A DNA stretch of 6,162 nucleotides from Methanobrevibacter sp. (GCA_009784145.1 WRCI01000104.1:1-6162), one strand, 5' to 3'; shown: positions 1-6,062, counted from the first letter of the stretch. The notes: generated from the letters alone by a model not told the origin. Translations and numbers: made by a program.

Positions 1-397
1 AAGTTTTCAATTTTTAAGTACTAAATCATTCATTTTTGGAGTTCCTTTATTGTTTTCTTTAATTTTTTTCTTTTCTATTTTTTTTTTCTTCATTTTTTTT
101 TTTACTTTTTTCAATTTTTTTTACTTTTTTCTTTAATTCGACTTTTTATTTGTTTTTTATAGATTATATTTTTATCTTTTTATTTTACTTTTTTGTTTTA
201 TTTCTTTTATTTTATCTTCTTATTTTATTTATTTATTTTATTTTTATTTATTTTATTTTTCGCTTCTTTATTTTTTTATATTTAATAGAATAATTATAAC
301 AAATACAAGTAAAATGATTACAATAGAATATATATCTATATTTTGATAATTTAGGTATTTTTTAAAATTTTTAATTAATTATAGAGTATTTATTATA
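1..397. other. T-rich intergenic stretch
   Basis: There is no complete gene here. From about 50 to 285 the plus strand is almost pure T with scattered A and C and very little G; the few G's include GACTT at 140 and CGCTTC at 261. T-runs like these on the sense strand act as U-tract terminators in archaea, so the stretch could end transcription of a plus-strand gene to the left of the window. The competing reading, Lys codons of a decayed minus-strand gene, is given in the overlapping entry. An ATG at 314 opens only 10 codons and has no ribosome binding site. Confidence 0.5.
7..378 (-). pseudogene. Possible remnant of a small membrane protein with a Lys-rich tail
   Basis: No intact gene is present, but the minus strand reads like broken coding sequence. 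At 378-268 an open stretch of 36 codons without ATG, GTG or TTG encodes a short polar lead, then a run of about 17 Ile/Leu/Val/Phe residues (IVIILLVFVIIILL), then NIKK and a stop. It looks like a membrane anchor. Beyond it, short Lys/Glu-rich stretches appear in changing frames. One runs from 145 to a stop at 59-61. Another, in the next frame, ends IKENNKGTPKMNDLVLKN with a stop at 7-9. These two overlap across a run of ten A's (T's at 78-87), so a one-base slip there would join them. Many stop codons lie between 145 and 267. AT-rich DNA easily yields Lys and Ile codons, so this may be chance. No family is recognised. Confidence 0.2.
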
Positions 398-485
398 AAT
401 TTTATAAGAATTATAGGAATTATAAGTTTTATAGGAATTATAAGAATTATAAGTTTTATATTTTATAATTTTTATAAGAATTATA
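398..485. repeat. 9-bp tandem repeat, consensus RGAATTATA / RGTTTTATA
   Basis: Seven adjacent 9-mers run without a gap from 398 to 460: AATTTTATA, AGAATTATA, GGAATTATA, AGTTTTATA, GGAATTATA, AGAATTATA, AGTTTTATA. After a 7-base phase slip two more follow at 468-485 (ATTTTTATA, AGAATTATA). The array ends about 50 bases before the start codon of the nucleotidyltransferase gene. Each unit ends in TTATA or TTTATA. A 9-bp unit keeps a reading frame free of stops, which explains the open but start-less plus frame at 350-520. Its role is unknown; replication slippage is a sufficient origin. Confidence 0.8.
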
Positions 486-510
486 AATTTTTCATAATTA
501 GTAAAATAAT

Positions 511-519
511 TATAATATA
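511..519 (+). promoter_or_regulatory. Candidate TATA box for the nucleotidyltransferase-FKBP operon
   Basis: TATAATATA is centred about 23 bases before the ATG at 538. Archaeal TATA boxes lie about 25 bases before the transcription start, so this would give a leaderless or nearly leaderless mRNA. That agrees with the lack of any GGAG or GGTG motif before the ATG. The surroundings are nearly all A and T, so the match is weak evidence on its own. Confidence 0.35.
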
Positions 520-537
520 AAATAATAAACTAAACAT

Positions 538-1719
538 ATGCCTTTAGATGAAATAAAACCATCACAAGATTTTGTAAAAAAAATCTTAAAAAGGGATAGA
601 AAGATCTTTTTTAAAGATTATGAAGATTCAATTTGCTCTTTTGATTTTGATTGTAATCTTAATGAGGAGAATATAAACAAATCTTTAAAAAATGTTGATA
701 ATGCTGGAAAACCTTTAATAGCTGATTTTACTGAATATAATCCTTTCCATAAAGGACATTATCATTGTATGAAAGTAGCTAAAGAAAAGATTTCTAATGG
801 GATTTTTGTAGCTATTGTTCCAGGACTATTTGAAAGAAGTGGTCGTGGGATTCCTTTTATTATGACTCGCCAAGCTAGAGCTCAAGCAGCTATTGATATG
901 GGAGCAGATATTGTAGTTGAAGGTCCTCCAATGGGTATTTTAGGGTCTGGTCAATATTCTCTGTGTTTAGCTAAAATGTTTCAAGCTTTAAATACAGATT
1001 TCATACCTCGTGGCTATCGTCCTTTTGAAGCTTATGACATTATTTTGGATAGAATAGCTAAAGGTCATGGAGTAGCTCCTAAACCATATAAAATTATTGA
1101 TACTGATTTAGGAGAGGTTTTATTTGAAGGCAAATTAGAAGAAGATAATTATGTTATAGTTTCTCTTTCTAAATCATTAAAACGAATCAACTTTGACTTT
1201 AAAAATAAATTTTTATTTGTAAAACGTATTGAAGGAGTAAGTGGAACTTTAATCCGTGAATCTGTTGCAACAGGTGATTTTAATAAGGTTAAAGATATGT
1301 TAGCTCCACAAACAATAGCTATTTTAGAAAATGAAATAAAAAATCAAAGAGCTCCTCTTAATTTATCTAGAGATTTTGATTCAATATTAGATTCAGCTAA
1401 TAATCTAGCATATGAAGATTTAATTAAATTAAATCTTATGAATGAAAAAATAGCTAAGAAATTAGTACTTACAAGAGAAAATAAAGATTTTGAATCCATT
1501 GAAGAAATTCAAGATTGTATCTCATATGGATTTTCAAGTCATTTTAAACATAGGGTTTTAAGTGTATTAGAAACTAAAATAAATAAGAATATAATTTATG
1601 ATTATATTGATAATTACCCTCTTAATATACGAGTTTTAAATTATAAAAATGAGAACATTTTAGAGGAATTTAAAGAAAAAATTAATAATGATAACAGGAG
1701 AATTGAATTATGGCAATAA
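538..1719 (+). CDS. HIGH-motif nucleotidyltransferase, TmcAL/YlbM-like
   Basis: The 393-residue protein has an adenylate-forming nucleotidyltransferase fold. A variable leader (1-58) precedes the HIGH-type motif [11 protein letters not shown] at 66-76. A conserved segment follows: [11 protein letters not shown] (96-106), the Arg pair at R111 and R114, and [10 protein letters not shown] (122-131). VSGTLIR at 234-240 matches the ISxTxIR nucleotide-binding motif. Near the end, [11 protein letters not shown] (363-373) resembles the YIRVLGFN segment of bacterial TmcAL. Known TmcAL (B. subtilis YlbM) uses ATP and acetate to make N4-acetylcytidine at the wobble base of elongator tRNA-Met. Archaea are thought to make this base with other enzymes, so the substrate here is open; a pantetheine- or nicotinate-type adenylyltransferase is less likely from the motifs. 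ATG 538 is the first possible start after the in-frame TAA at 526-528. It has no Shine-Dalgarno sequence and may be leaderless. The stop overlaps the FKBP start. Confidence 0.8.
   Translation: MPLDEIKPSQDFVKKILKRDRKIFFKDYEDSICSFDFDCNLNEENINKSLKNVDNAGKPLIADFTEYNPFHKGHYHCMKVAKEKISNGIFVAIVPGLFERSGRGIPFIMTRQARAQAAIDMGADIVVEGPPMGILGSGQYSLCLAKMFQALNTDFIPRGYRPFEAYDIILDRIAKGHGVAPKPYKIIDTDLGEVLFEGKLEEDNYVIVSLSKSLKRINFDFKNKFLFVKRIEGVSGTLIRESVATGDFNKVKDMLAPQTIAILENEIKNQRAPLNLSRDFDSILDSANNLAYEDLIKLNLMNEKIAKKLVLTRENKDFESIEEIQDCISYGFSSHFKHRVLSVLETKINKNIIYDYIDNYPLNIRVLNYKNENILEEFKEKINNDNRRIELWQ
1696..1700 (+). promoter_or_regulatory. Ribosome binding site of the FKBP gene
   Basis: AGGAG lies inside the last codons of the nucleotidyltransferase gene, 9 bases before the ATG at 1710. 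It fixes the FKBP start and shows that the two genes form one operon with overlapping, probably coupled, translation. Confidence 0.8.
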
Positions 1720-2468
1720 AAAATGGTGATTTTATAAGATTAGAATTCACTGGTAAAATTAAAGAAACTGGAGATGTTTTTGACACTACTAATGAAGAAG
1801 TAGCTACTGAAGCAGGAATTTTAGTAGAAAACAAAGATTATGGTCCAATACCTATTGTTGTTGGTGGAAAACACTTAGTTAAAGCTATTGATGAAGGGGT
1901 TATTGGAATGGATGTTGGAGGTTCTAAAGAAATCGAAGTAAATCCTGAAAATGGCTTTGGAAAAAGAGATCCCAAGTTAATACAACTAATTCCTATGAAG
2001 GAATTCAAAAAACAAGGAATGAGTCCTTATGTTGGAATGGAGTTAACTGCTGAAGGTCAAAAAGGAAGAGTATTAACTATTAGTGGCGGACGAGTTAAAG
2101 TAGATTTCAATCATGAATTAGCTGGTAAAACTCTTGAATATAGTGTAATTATTTCAGAAATTATTGATGATGATGAAGAAAAAATTAAAAGTATGATTCA
2201 ACTTCATTATGCTTATCCTAATATGGATTATGATAAAACTGAGATTAATATTGATGGAGATAAAGTTACCATTAAGCTAGATGAAATTACAAGGTTTGAT
2301 CAGAAGTCTTATATGGATGTTACATTTGCAAGGTTTAGAATAGCTAAAGACATCTGGGATAATATGGACATTGAAAAAGTAGAATTTATGGATGAATTTG
2401 AGAAAAAAATAGAAGAAGAGGAAGAAGAATCTTCCGATAATGATTCTAAGGATGGAAATGACTCATAA
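1710..2468 (+). CDS. Long-type archaeal FKBP peptidyl-prolyl isomerase
   Basis: This 252-residue cytoplasmic protein should catalyse prolyl cis-trans isomerisation and assist protein folding. Order of parts: the first FKBP strands (1-85) with LEFTGKI, VFDTT (F24, D25 of the active pocket), [22 protein letters not shown] and [11 protein letters not shown]; the insert-in-flap chaperone domain (about 86-140), ending in [11 protein letters not shown]; the last FKBP strand EYSVIISEI (143-151); a C-terminal domain typical of the roughly 26-kDa archaeal class (about 155-230); and an acidic tail (229-252) with six Glu in a row. No signal peptide or membrane segment is present. Family differences visible here are Phe13 where many FKBPs have Tyr, and NHELAGK where SlyD-like proteins usually have NHPLAGK. 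It overlaps the upstream gene by 10 bases and is the last gene of the operon. The family call is firm; clients are unknown. Confidence 0.95.
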   Translation: MAIKNGDFIRLEFTGKIKETGDVFDTTNEEVATEAGILVENKDYGPIPIVVGGKHLVKAIDEGVIGMDVGGSKEIEVNPENGFGKRDPKLIQLIPMKEFKKQGMSPYVGMELTAEGQKGRVLTISGGRVKVDFNHELAGKTLEYSVIISEIIDDDEEKIKSMIQLHYAYPNMDYDKTEINIDGDKVTIKLDEITRFDQKSYMDVTFARFRIAKDIWDNMDIEKVEFMDEFEKKIEEEEEESSDNDSKDGNDS

Positions 2469-2518
2469 TTAATTAAATTATGAGTTTATTATTCCTTATT
2501 ATTTTTATTTTTTTATAG
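2461..2518 (+). terminator. Hairpin plus T-tract ending the FKBP operon
   Basis: ACTCATAATT (2461-2470) pairs exactly with AATTATGAGT (2476-2485) around a 5-base loop; G2460 and T2486 can add a wobble pair. The left arm contains the FKBP stop codon (2466-2468). A T-rich run follows to about 2515 (TTTATTATTCCTTATTATTTTTATTTTTTT, described here only by position 2486-2515). U-rich tracts end transcription in archaea; whether the hairpin adds to this is inference. Confidence 0.6.
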
Positions 2519-2875
2519 AATTTTCATTGTATATTTTTTATAGGGTATACTTTTTATAGGGTATATTTTTTGTAGTGTATACTTTTTATAGGGTATACTT
2601 TTTATAAAATTTTATTATATATTTTTTAGAACTTTATTGTTTTTTTATAAAATATTTAATTAATTATTTTTATTTTTTATAAAATCATATTTTTATAGAA
2701 TATATTTTTATATAAAATATGAATTTTTTAATATATTTTTATAAAATTTCATTGTATATTTTTTATATTTTTTTTAGAATTTTGATATTTTTTATAAACT
2801 TCATATATTTTTATAAAATTTTATATATTTTTTTTATATATTTTATATAATAATATCTTAAAGACAATATAATGT
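2469..2875. other. AT-rich spacer between convergent genes
   Basis: No gene is seen. The plus strand is dominated by variations on TTTTTATA followed by 5 to 12 other bases, all the way to the end of the zinc-finger gene. Besides the 16-bp tandem array there is an exact 21-bp direct repeat, beginning TTTCATTGTATA, at 2522-2542 and 2747-2767. The plus-strand T bias suits 3' untranslated and terminator DNA of the FKBP operon. Confidence 0.6.
2535..2598. repeat. 16-bp tandem repeat, TTTTTATAGGGTATAC
   Basis: Four adjacent 16-base units lie at 2535-2550, 2551-2566, 2567-2582 and 2583-2598. Units 1 and 4 are identical, unit 2 differs only in its last base, and unit 3 reads TTTTTGTAGTGTATAC. A fifth decays into TTTTTATAAAAT. 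GGG and the GTATAC palindrome stand out in DNA otherwise nearly free of G and C. It lies 67 bases past the FKBP stop, probably within its 3' untranslated region or just beyond. The function is unknown. Confidence 0.85.
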
Positions 2876-2889
2876 TTAACTGAACATTA
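2870..2889 (-). other. Inverted repeat over the stop codon of the zinc-finger gene
   Basis: TAATGTT (2870-2876) and AACATTA (2883-2889) form a 7-bp stem with a 6-base loop around the stop codon (2876-2878). Unlike the other two gene ends, the sense strand after it is rich in A rather than T, so it is not a convincing terminator by itself. Confidence 0.35.
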
Positions 2890-3901
2890 AGTCAATAGTT
2901 TCAGCAGGGCTTGTGAAGAACGCTATAATGGCATCAAAGAAATTAGGATAGTAGCTATGTAATGTTAATAGGAATATTACATATAATATAACAAATAGGA
3001 TTAGTATAGTTAAAATCACAGTTAATACAATTTCCATATTTGTTAAGGATTCCTCATCATTACCTTCTCCTTTATAATGAATTTGTTGTCCATGTAGTGT
3101 TGAATAATATTGATCTTGGGAATCTTCATTTGTTTCTTCATATCTTTTATCATCATCAACATTTTTTAGGTTTCTCATTATTGGAATATTTCGGGTACTG
3201 AAGTCTTCTTGAGGTTTAGGTTCATCTGGAACATAAGGTTCTTTAGTAATAGATCCATGAAGGGATTCATCTTCAGCTAATTGTTCACTTAATGATAAAT
3301 TTTTATTAGGTGGAGTTTGAGAATTTCCAAAATTCTTTTGATTTCCTTCTAAAGGTTCATCATAATGAAGATCATCTAAATATTTTTCATATCTTTCTTC
3401 AACAGGATTATTTGAATCCATCATCTGATTTGGTTCATTATTGTATCTTTGATTTCCATTTCTAGAAACATCTTTATCAATATTGTTCATTTCTTCATAA
3501 GCTCTATTATCCTGATAAAGATCATCCTGTTCATTTTCAGAAGGATTATAATTTTCTGCAACTTGACTTGGTGTTTCATTTACATTTTCTTGGTTTACTA
3601 AATCAGTTTCTTGATTATTTAGATTAGCTTCTTGGTTTACTAAATCAGTTTCTTGATTATTTAGATTAGCTTCTTGGTTTACTAAATCAGGGTCTTGATT
3701 TTCTAAATTATTTTCAGGATCTCTTAGTGAAGATGATTTTCTAGTAGCTATATCTGTTAATTCAGATCCTACAAGCTCACTCATACAATTTTCACAATAA
3801 TTTCTTCCAGCTATGTCTATTGAGCAATCTTCACATAATTCTTTCCCACAAAATTGGCATGTTGCTACTGTTTCTTTATTAGGATGGTTTTCACAACTCA
3901 T
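2876..3901 (-). CDS. Membrane-anchored B-box-like zinc-finger protein, function unknown
   Basis: The specific family is not recognised. The 341-residue protein has three parts. An N-terminal zinc domain (1-40) has ligands in four pairs: C3/H6, C15/C18, C23/C26 and C36/C39, as in B-box or small treble-clef domains that bind two zinc ions. A long Asn/Gln/Asp/Glu-rich region (about 48-288), probably disordered, begins with leucines spaced exactly seven apart (L66, 73, 80, 87, 94, 101) in LVNQEAN/LNNQETD heptads. One membrane helix (about 290-314) is followed by a 27-residue tail with aromatic residues and no Lys or Arg. The zinc domain is presumably cytoplasmic; topology is an inference. ATG 3901 is supported by AAAGGAG nine bases upstream. 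It lies downstream of serS on the same strand, but 464 bases away, so it is probably transcribed separately. A role in binding a partner at the membrane is plausible but unproven. Confidence 0.75.
   Translation of the reverse strand: MSCENHPNKETVATCQFCGKELCEDCSIDIAGRNYCENCMSELVGSELTDIATRKSSSLRDPENNLENQDPDLVNQEANLNNQETDLVNQEANLNNQETDLVNQENVNETPSQVAENYNPSENEQDDLYQDNRAYEEMNNIDKDVSRNGNQRYNNEPNQMMDSNNPVEERYEKYLDDLHYDEPLEGNQKNFGNSQTPPNKNLSLSEQLAEDESLHGSITKEPYVPDEPKPQEDFSTRNIPIMRNLKNVDDDKRYEETNEDSQDQYYSTLHGQQIHYKGEGNDEESLTNMEIVLTVILTILILFVILYVIFLLTLHSYYPNFFDAIIAFFTSPAETIDLMFS
3587..3712 (-). repeat. 42-bp in-frame tandem repeat inside the zinc-finger gene
   Basis: Two identical 42-base copies (3587-3628, 3629-3670) are followed by a third (3671-3712), which is identical for its first 20 bases and then diverges. 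Each copy encodes two heptads, LNNQETD and LVNQEAN, at about residues 64-105. Identity at the DNA level indicates recent duplication, so copy number may vary between strains. Confidence 0.9.
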
Positions 3902-3910
3902 TTTTTAAAA

Positions 3911-3917
3911 CTCCTTT
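3911..3917 (-). promoter_or_regulatory. Ribosome binding site of the zinc-finger gene
   Basis: AAAGGAG on the minus strand lies nine bases before the ATG at 3901. It is the strongest ribosome binding site in the window and settles the start. Confidence 0.8.
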
Positions 3918-3919
3918 AA

Positions 3920-3941
3920 TAATTAGATGACTTAATTAGAT
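3920..3941 (-). promoter_or_regulatory. Direct repeat ATCTAATTA x2, possible operator
   Basis: ATCTAATTA occurs at 3941-3933 and 3928-3920, start to start 13 bases apart, directly upstream of the ribosome binding site. TTTATCTAA (3944-3936) overlaps it and could be a weak TATA box; TATATTATA at 3986-3978 is an alternative that would give a leader of about 55 bases. Regulation through this repeat is a guess. Confidence 0.25.
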
Positions 3942-4072
3942 AAATTGTTAATTTTAAAAATTTAGATTAAATAACACTATAATATATGATTGATATAAGT
4001 CATTATTTATATTTAATGGTTTTTAAGTATTTTTAATTTAAGTATTATATTAAGAAAGATAATTATAAAATT
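3942..4072. other. AT-rich region upstream of the zinc-finger gene
   Basis: No gene is seen. The stretch belongs to the 464-bp gap between serS and the zinc-finger gene and probably contains the latter's promoter, but several TATA-like strings compete and none can be chosen by eye. Confidence 0.4.
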
Positions 4073-4234
4073 TTTATATAAAAGAATTATATTTTTATGG
4101 AATTTATATAAAAGAATTATATTTTTATGGAATTTATATAAAATGAGTTATACATTTATGAAATTTATATAAAAAGAATATATGTTTATAAAATTTATAC
4201 AAGAATAGATGCATATTTACAAAATTTATATAAA
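4073..4234. repeat. 30/31-bp array of palindromic TATA-like decamers
   Basis: The palindrome TTTATATAAA starts at 4073, 4103, 4133, 4164 and 4225, and a variant TTTATACAAG at 4194. The spacings are 30, 30, 31, 30 and 31. Units 4081-4110 and 4111-4140 are identical over 30 bases; the later units have drifted in the filler between decamers yet keep the decamer and the spacing. The palindrome reads as an archaeal TATA box on both strands. The array sits between the end of serS and the start of the zinc-finger gene, 170 to 330 bases upstream of the latter. Confidence 0.85.
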
Positions 4235-4340
4235 TAGAAAATGAGAATTATAAAGAGTATAATAATGAAAAGAGAATATATAACTTATAATAAATTAAAA
4301 AAAGAGTATATGAATTATAATAAATAAAAAAGAGAATAAA
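4235..4340. repeat. Degenerate AAAGAGWATA repeats downstream of serS
   Basis: AAAGAGTATA, AAAGAGAATA, AAAGAGTATA and AAAGAGAATA recur at about 4252, 4269, 4300 and 4329, with ATAATAAA-type filler. The sense strand of serS is T-rich here, which fits a 3' untranslated and terminator region. No gene is seen. Confidence 0.45.
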
Positions 4341-4367
4341 TTAATTAAAAATTAAAAAAATTCTCTT
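4310..4367 (-). terminator. Hairpin and T-rich tract ending serS
   Basis: On the minus strand AAGAGAAT (4367-4360) pairs with ATTCTCTT (4337-4330) across a 22-base AT loop and overlaps the serS stop codon (4368-4366). TTTTTATTTATTATAA follows. The long loop makes the hairpin weak; the U-rich tract is the more likely signal. Confidence 0.45.
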
Positions 4368-6009
4368 AATTTTTATCAGCTTTTGGCCAAGTTAATATCT
4401 TTGGAACCTTTATTTCTTTGTAATTTTCTTTTATTAATTTAGGCCAGTTTTCTTTATCAAAGCCTTTTTGGGCTAAAAATCCAAATAACCATCGAGTTAA
4501 ACCTAAACCAGTACAACCTGTCCAAAGAGTATGTTGGTGTGCTTCTCTAATGGAAAATCCTTCTGTAAAATGGGTTCCATGAACATTAGCAGAAACAACA
4601 GCTACTCCCTTATCCCTACCGGGAACTACTAATCTCATTTCATATTTTGGAACATCTGGAAACTCAATTCCTCTGTTTTCAACTTTTCTTCCTTCAAGAT
4701 AAAATGGGTCGTCTCCAATTTCAGTATACCATTCTAATTCAAGTTCAGTAGCTAATTCATGAGATAACTCAAGTGTAGCATCTCTTATTTTATTAGTACT
4801 TTCTGGTTTATCTATCCAAACTAGTTCAATACGTTGGAATTCATGAACTCTATCTATTCCTTTAGCTCCTCCAGACTCCCATCTATAAGTCCAACCACTT
4901 TTATCATATAACTTTATTGGAAGTTCAGTTTCATCTATAACTTCATGGCTAAGGAATTCATAGAATGGTTCACATTGAGCAGCAGCTAAAACATAAGCTG
5001 GGTCTTTAAGACCTTTTTTTAATAGATCCATAGGAACTTCACGATTAATAGCTAATTCATTTTTAAATTGATTAAATAATTCAGGGTCACGTTTAGGTGC
5101 ACAACAATAGTACATTCCTTCAGGAAGCCCATCAAGATATCTCATTTTATCCATTGTAGGAATTGGAATTAATTTTGGAAAAAGAGTTTCATGAAATCCA
5201 AGTTTTTCAACTATTTTATCAACCATAATATCTTCAAACACTCTTTGAAGAGCAGTCATTTGTGGACCATAAAACCATTGCCCTCTTCCTGGAAATGCTT
5301 TAATCCAACCAAGTTCCATAGCTTTTTCAGTAACATCTCCTTCAAAATAGGTTTCAAATTTAGGACTTCTAGCTATTATTTCTCCAGGAGTGATTTTAGT
5401 CACAGCATAAGTGAGGTCTTGTTGCTCGTTTATATCTTTAGTAGTGTTTTTTGCACTTATTTTTTCTGGAATTTCAGATTTAATTGTTTTTCCGTCTTCT
5501 TCTTCTTCTTTTCCTTCTTTCTTTGTGGCAACATGTTTTATTACTCTATTTACAGTCTGTTTTTTAATATCAGATTCTTCAATATCTTTCATTATAATGA
5601 TAACTTCATTATCTTTAATATTAAACTCAGAAATTTGTGGAAGATCTTTAGCTAAATCATGATTGATATCATATTCTCCTTGTCCTACAGGAATTGTTAT
5701 TGTATAAGTATTTACATATAGTTTTCTTACACCTAAGTGGTATTTTTTTCCAAGTAATTGGGTTAATGGTTTTTTAATTCTAAGTAATCCGTCATGACTT
5801 CTTACTTTACTACCAGATTCAATTGTTATATGTAATTCATTATCTTTAATATCATGTTTTGTTATTTTCGCACCATCTTCGTTGTGACCTTCTTTAACAC
5901 CACGAACTAGCAACTCTCCATTTGCTTCTTCAATGAAGTTAGCTATGTCTTCTTTAGCTTCTTCTATGTTTTTATTAAATGTTATTGTCCCTTCTAGTAA
6001 AAATTTCAT
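4366..6009 (-). CDS. serS: Type-2 (methanogenic) seryl-tRNA synthetase
   Basis: This enzyme charges tRNA-Ser with serine using ATP in the cytoplasm. It belongs to the rare class II form restricted to methanogens, with an N-terminal tRNA-binding domain (about 1-155) unlike the coiled coil of ordinary SerRS. The catalytic core (about 205-547) shows motif 2 YRWESGG...DRVHEFQRIELVW (375-399; R376, R387, R393) and motif 3 TGCTGLGLTRW (497-507; R506). Serine recognition uses a zinc ion; C346 (AAQCEPF), E395 (RIELVW) and C499 fit the published M. barkeri ligands C306, E355 and C461, shifted by 38-40 residues. The protein is about 40 residues longer than that enzyme. The extra length appears to lie in a charged linker (about 160-200, KKEGKEEEEDGK). 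The start at 6009 has AAGGTG just upstream and a TATA box, so it is well supported. It is likely monocistronic. Confidence 0.97.
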   Translation of the reverse strand: MKFLLEGTITFNKNIEEAKEDIANFIEEANGELLVRGVKEGHNEDGAKITKHDIKDNELHITIESGSKVRSHDGLLRIKKPLTQLLGKKYHLGVRKLYVNTYTITIPVGQGEYDINHDLAKDLPQISEFNIKDNEVIIIMKDIEESDIKKQTVNRVIKHVATKKEGKEEEEDGKTIKSEIPEKISAKNTTKDINEQQDLTYAVTKITPGEIIARSPKFETYFEGDVTEKAMELGWIKAFPGRGQWFYGPQMTALQRVFEDIMVDKIVEKLGFHETLFPKLIPIPTMDKMRYLDGLPEGMYYCCAPKRDPELFNQFKNELAINREVPMDLLKKGLKDPAYVLAAAQCEPFYEFLSHEVIDETELPIKLYDKSGWTYRWESGGAKGIDRVHEFQRIELVWIDKPESTNKIRDATLELSHELATELELEWYTEIGDDPFYLEGRKVENRGIEFPDVPKYEMRLVVPGRDKGVAVVSANVHGTHFTEGFSIREAHQHTLWTGCTGLGLTRWLFGFLAQKGFDKENWPKLIKENYKEIKVPKILTWPKADKN

Positions 6010-6013
6010 AATT

Positions 6014-6020
6014 TCACCTT
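6014..6020 (-). promoter_or_regulatory. Ribosome binding site of serS
   Basis: AAGGTGA on the minus strand is complementary to the archaeal 16S rRNA 3' end and lies 4 to 5 bases before the ATG at 6009. It confirms the start. Confidence 0.75.
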
Positions 6021-6044
6021 TTTTTAAGTGTGTATTATTATTTT

Positions 6045-6062
6045 TTATATAAATTTTATTAA
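6045..6062 (-). promoter_or_regulatory. TATA box and BRE-like element of serS
   Basis: On the minus strand TTTATATAA (6053-6045), a textbook archaeal TATA box, is preceded by the A-rich TTAATAAAA (6062-6054), which is in the place of a TFB recognition element. Transcription would start near 6024 and give a leader of about 15 bases that holds the ribosome binding site. Confidence 0.6.

Noticed and set aside
314..346. Small peptide of 10 codons starting at ATG 314
   Set aside because: No ribosome binding site, and such a short open stretch is expected by chance.
350..520. Plus-strand open frame of 56 hydrophobic codons
   Set aside because: It has no ATG, GTG or TTG start and stays open because the 9-bp repeat contains no stop in that frame.
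3587..3712. CRISPR-like direct repeats
   Set aside because: Copies are adjacent with no spacers, and are in frame inside a coding region.
4073..4234. CRISPR array with 30-bp repeats
   Set aside because: There are no unique spacers between copies and no cas genes nearby; the period is a tandem repeat.
5191..5655. Plus-strand open frame of 154 codons
   Set aside because: It lies antisense within serS, is dominated by Phe and Ser from reversed Lys, Glu and Asn codons, and has no ribosome binding site. The serS frame on the other strand is unmistakable.
5411..5662. Plus-strand open frame of 83 codons, hydrophobic and Ser-rich
   Set aside because: Also antisense to serS; its Ser-rich run is the reverse of the TTC-repeat (Glu/Lys) linker.
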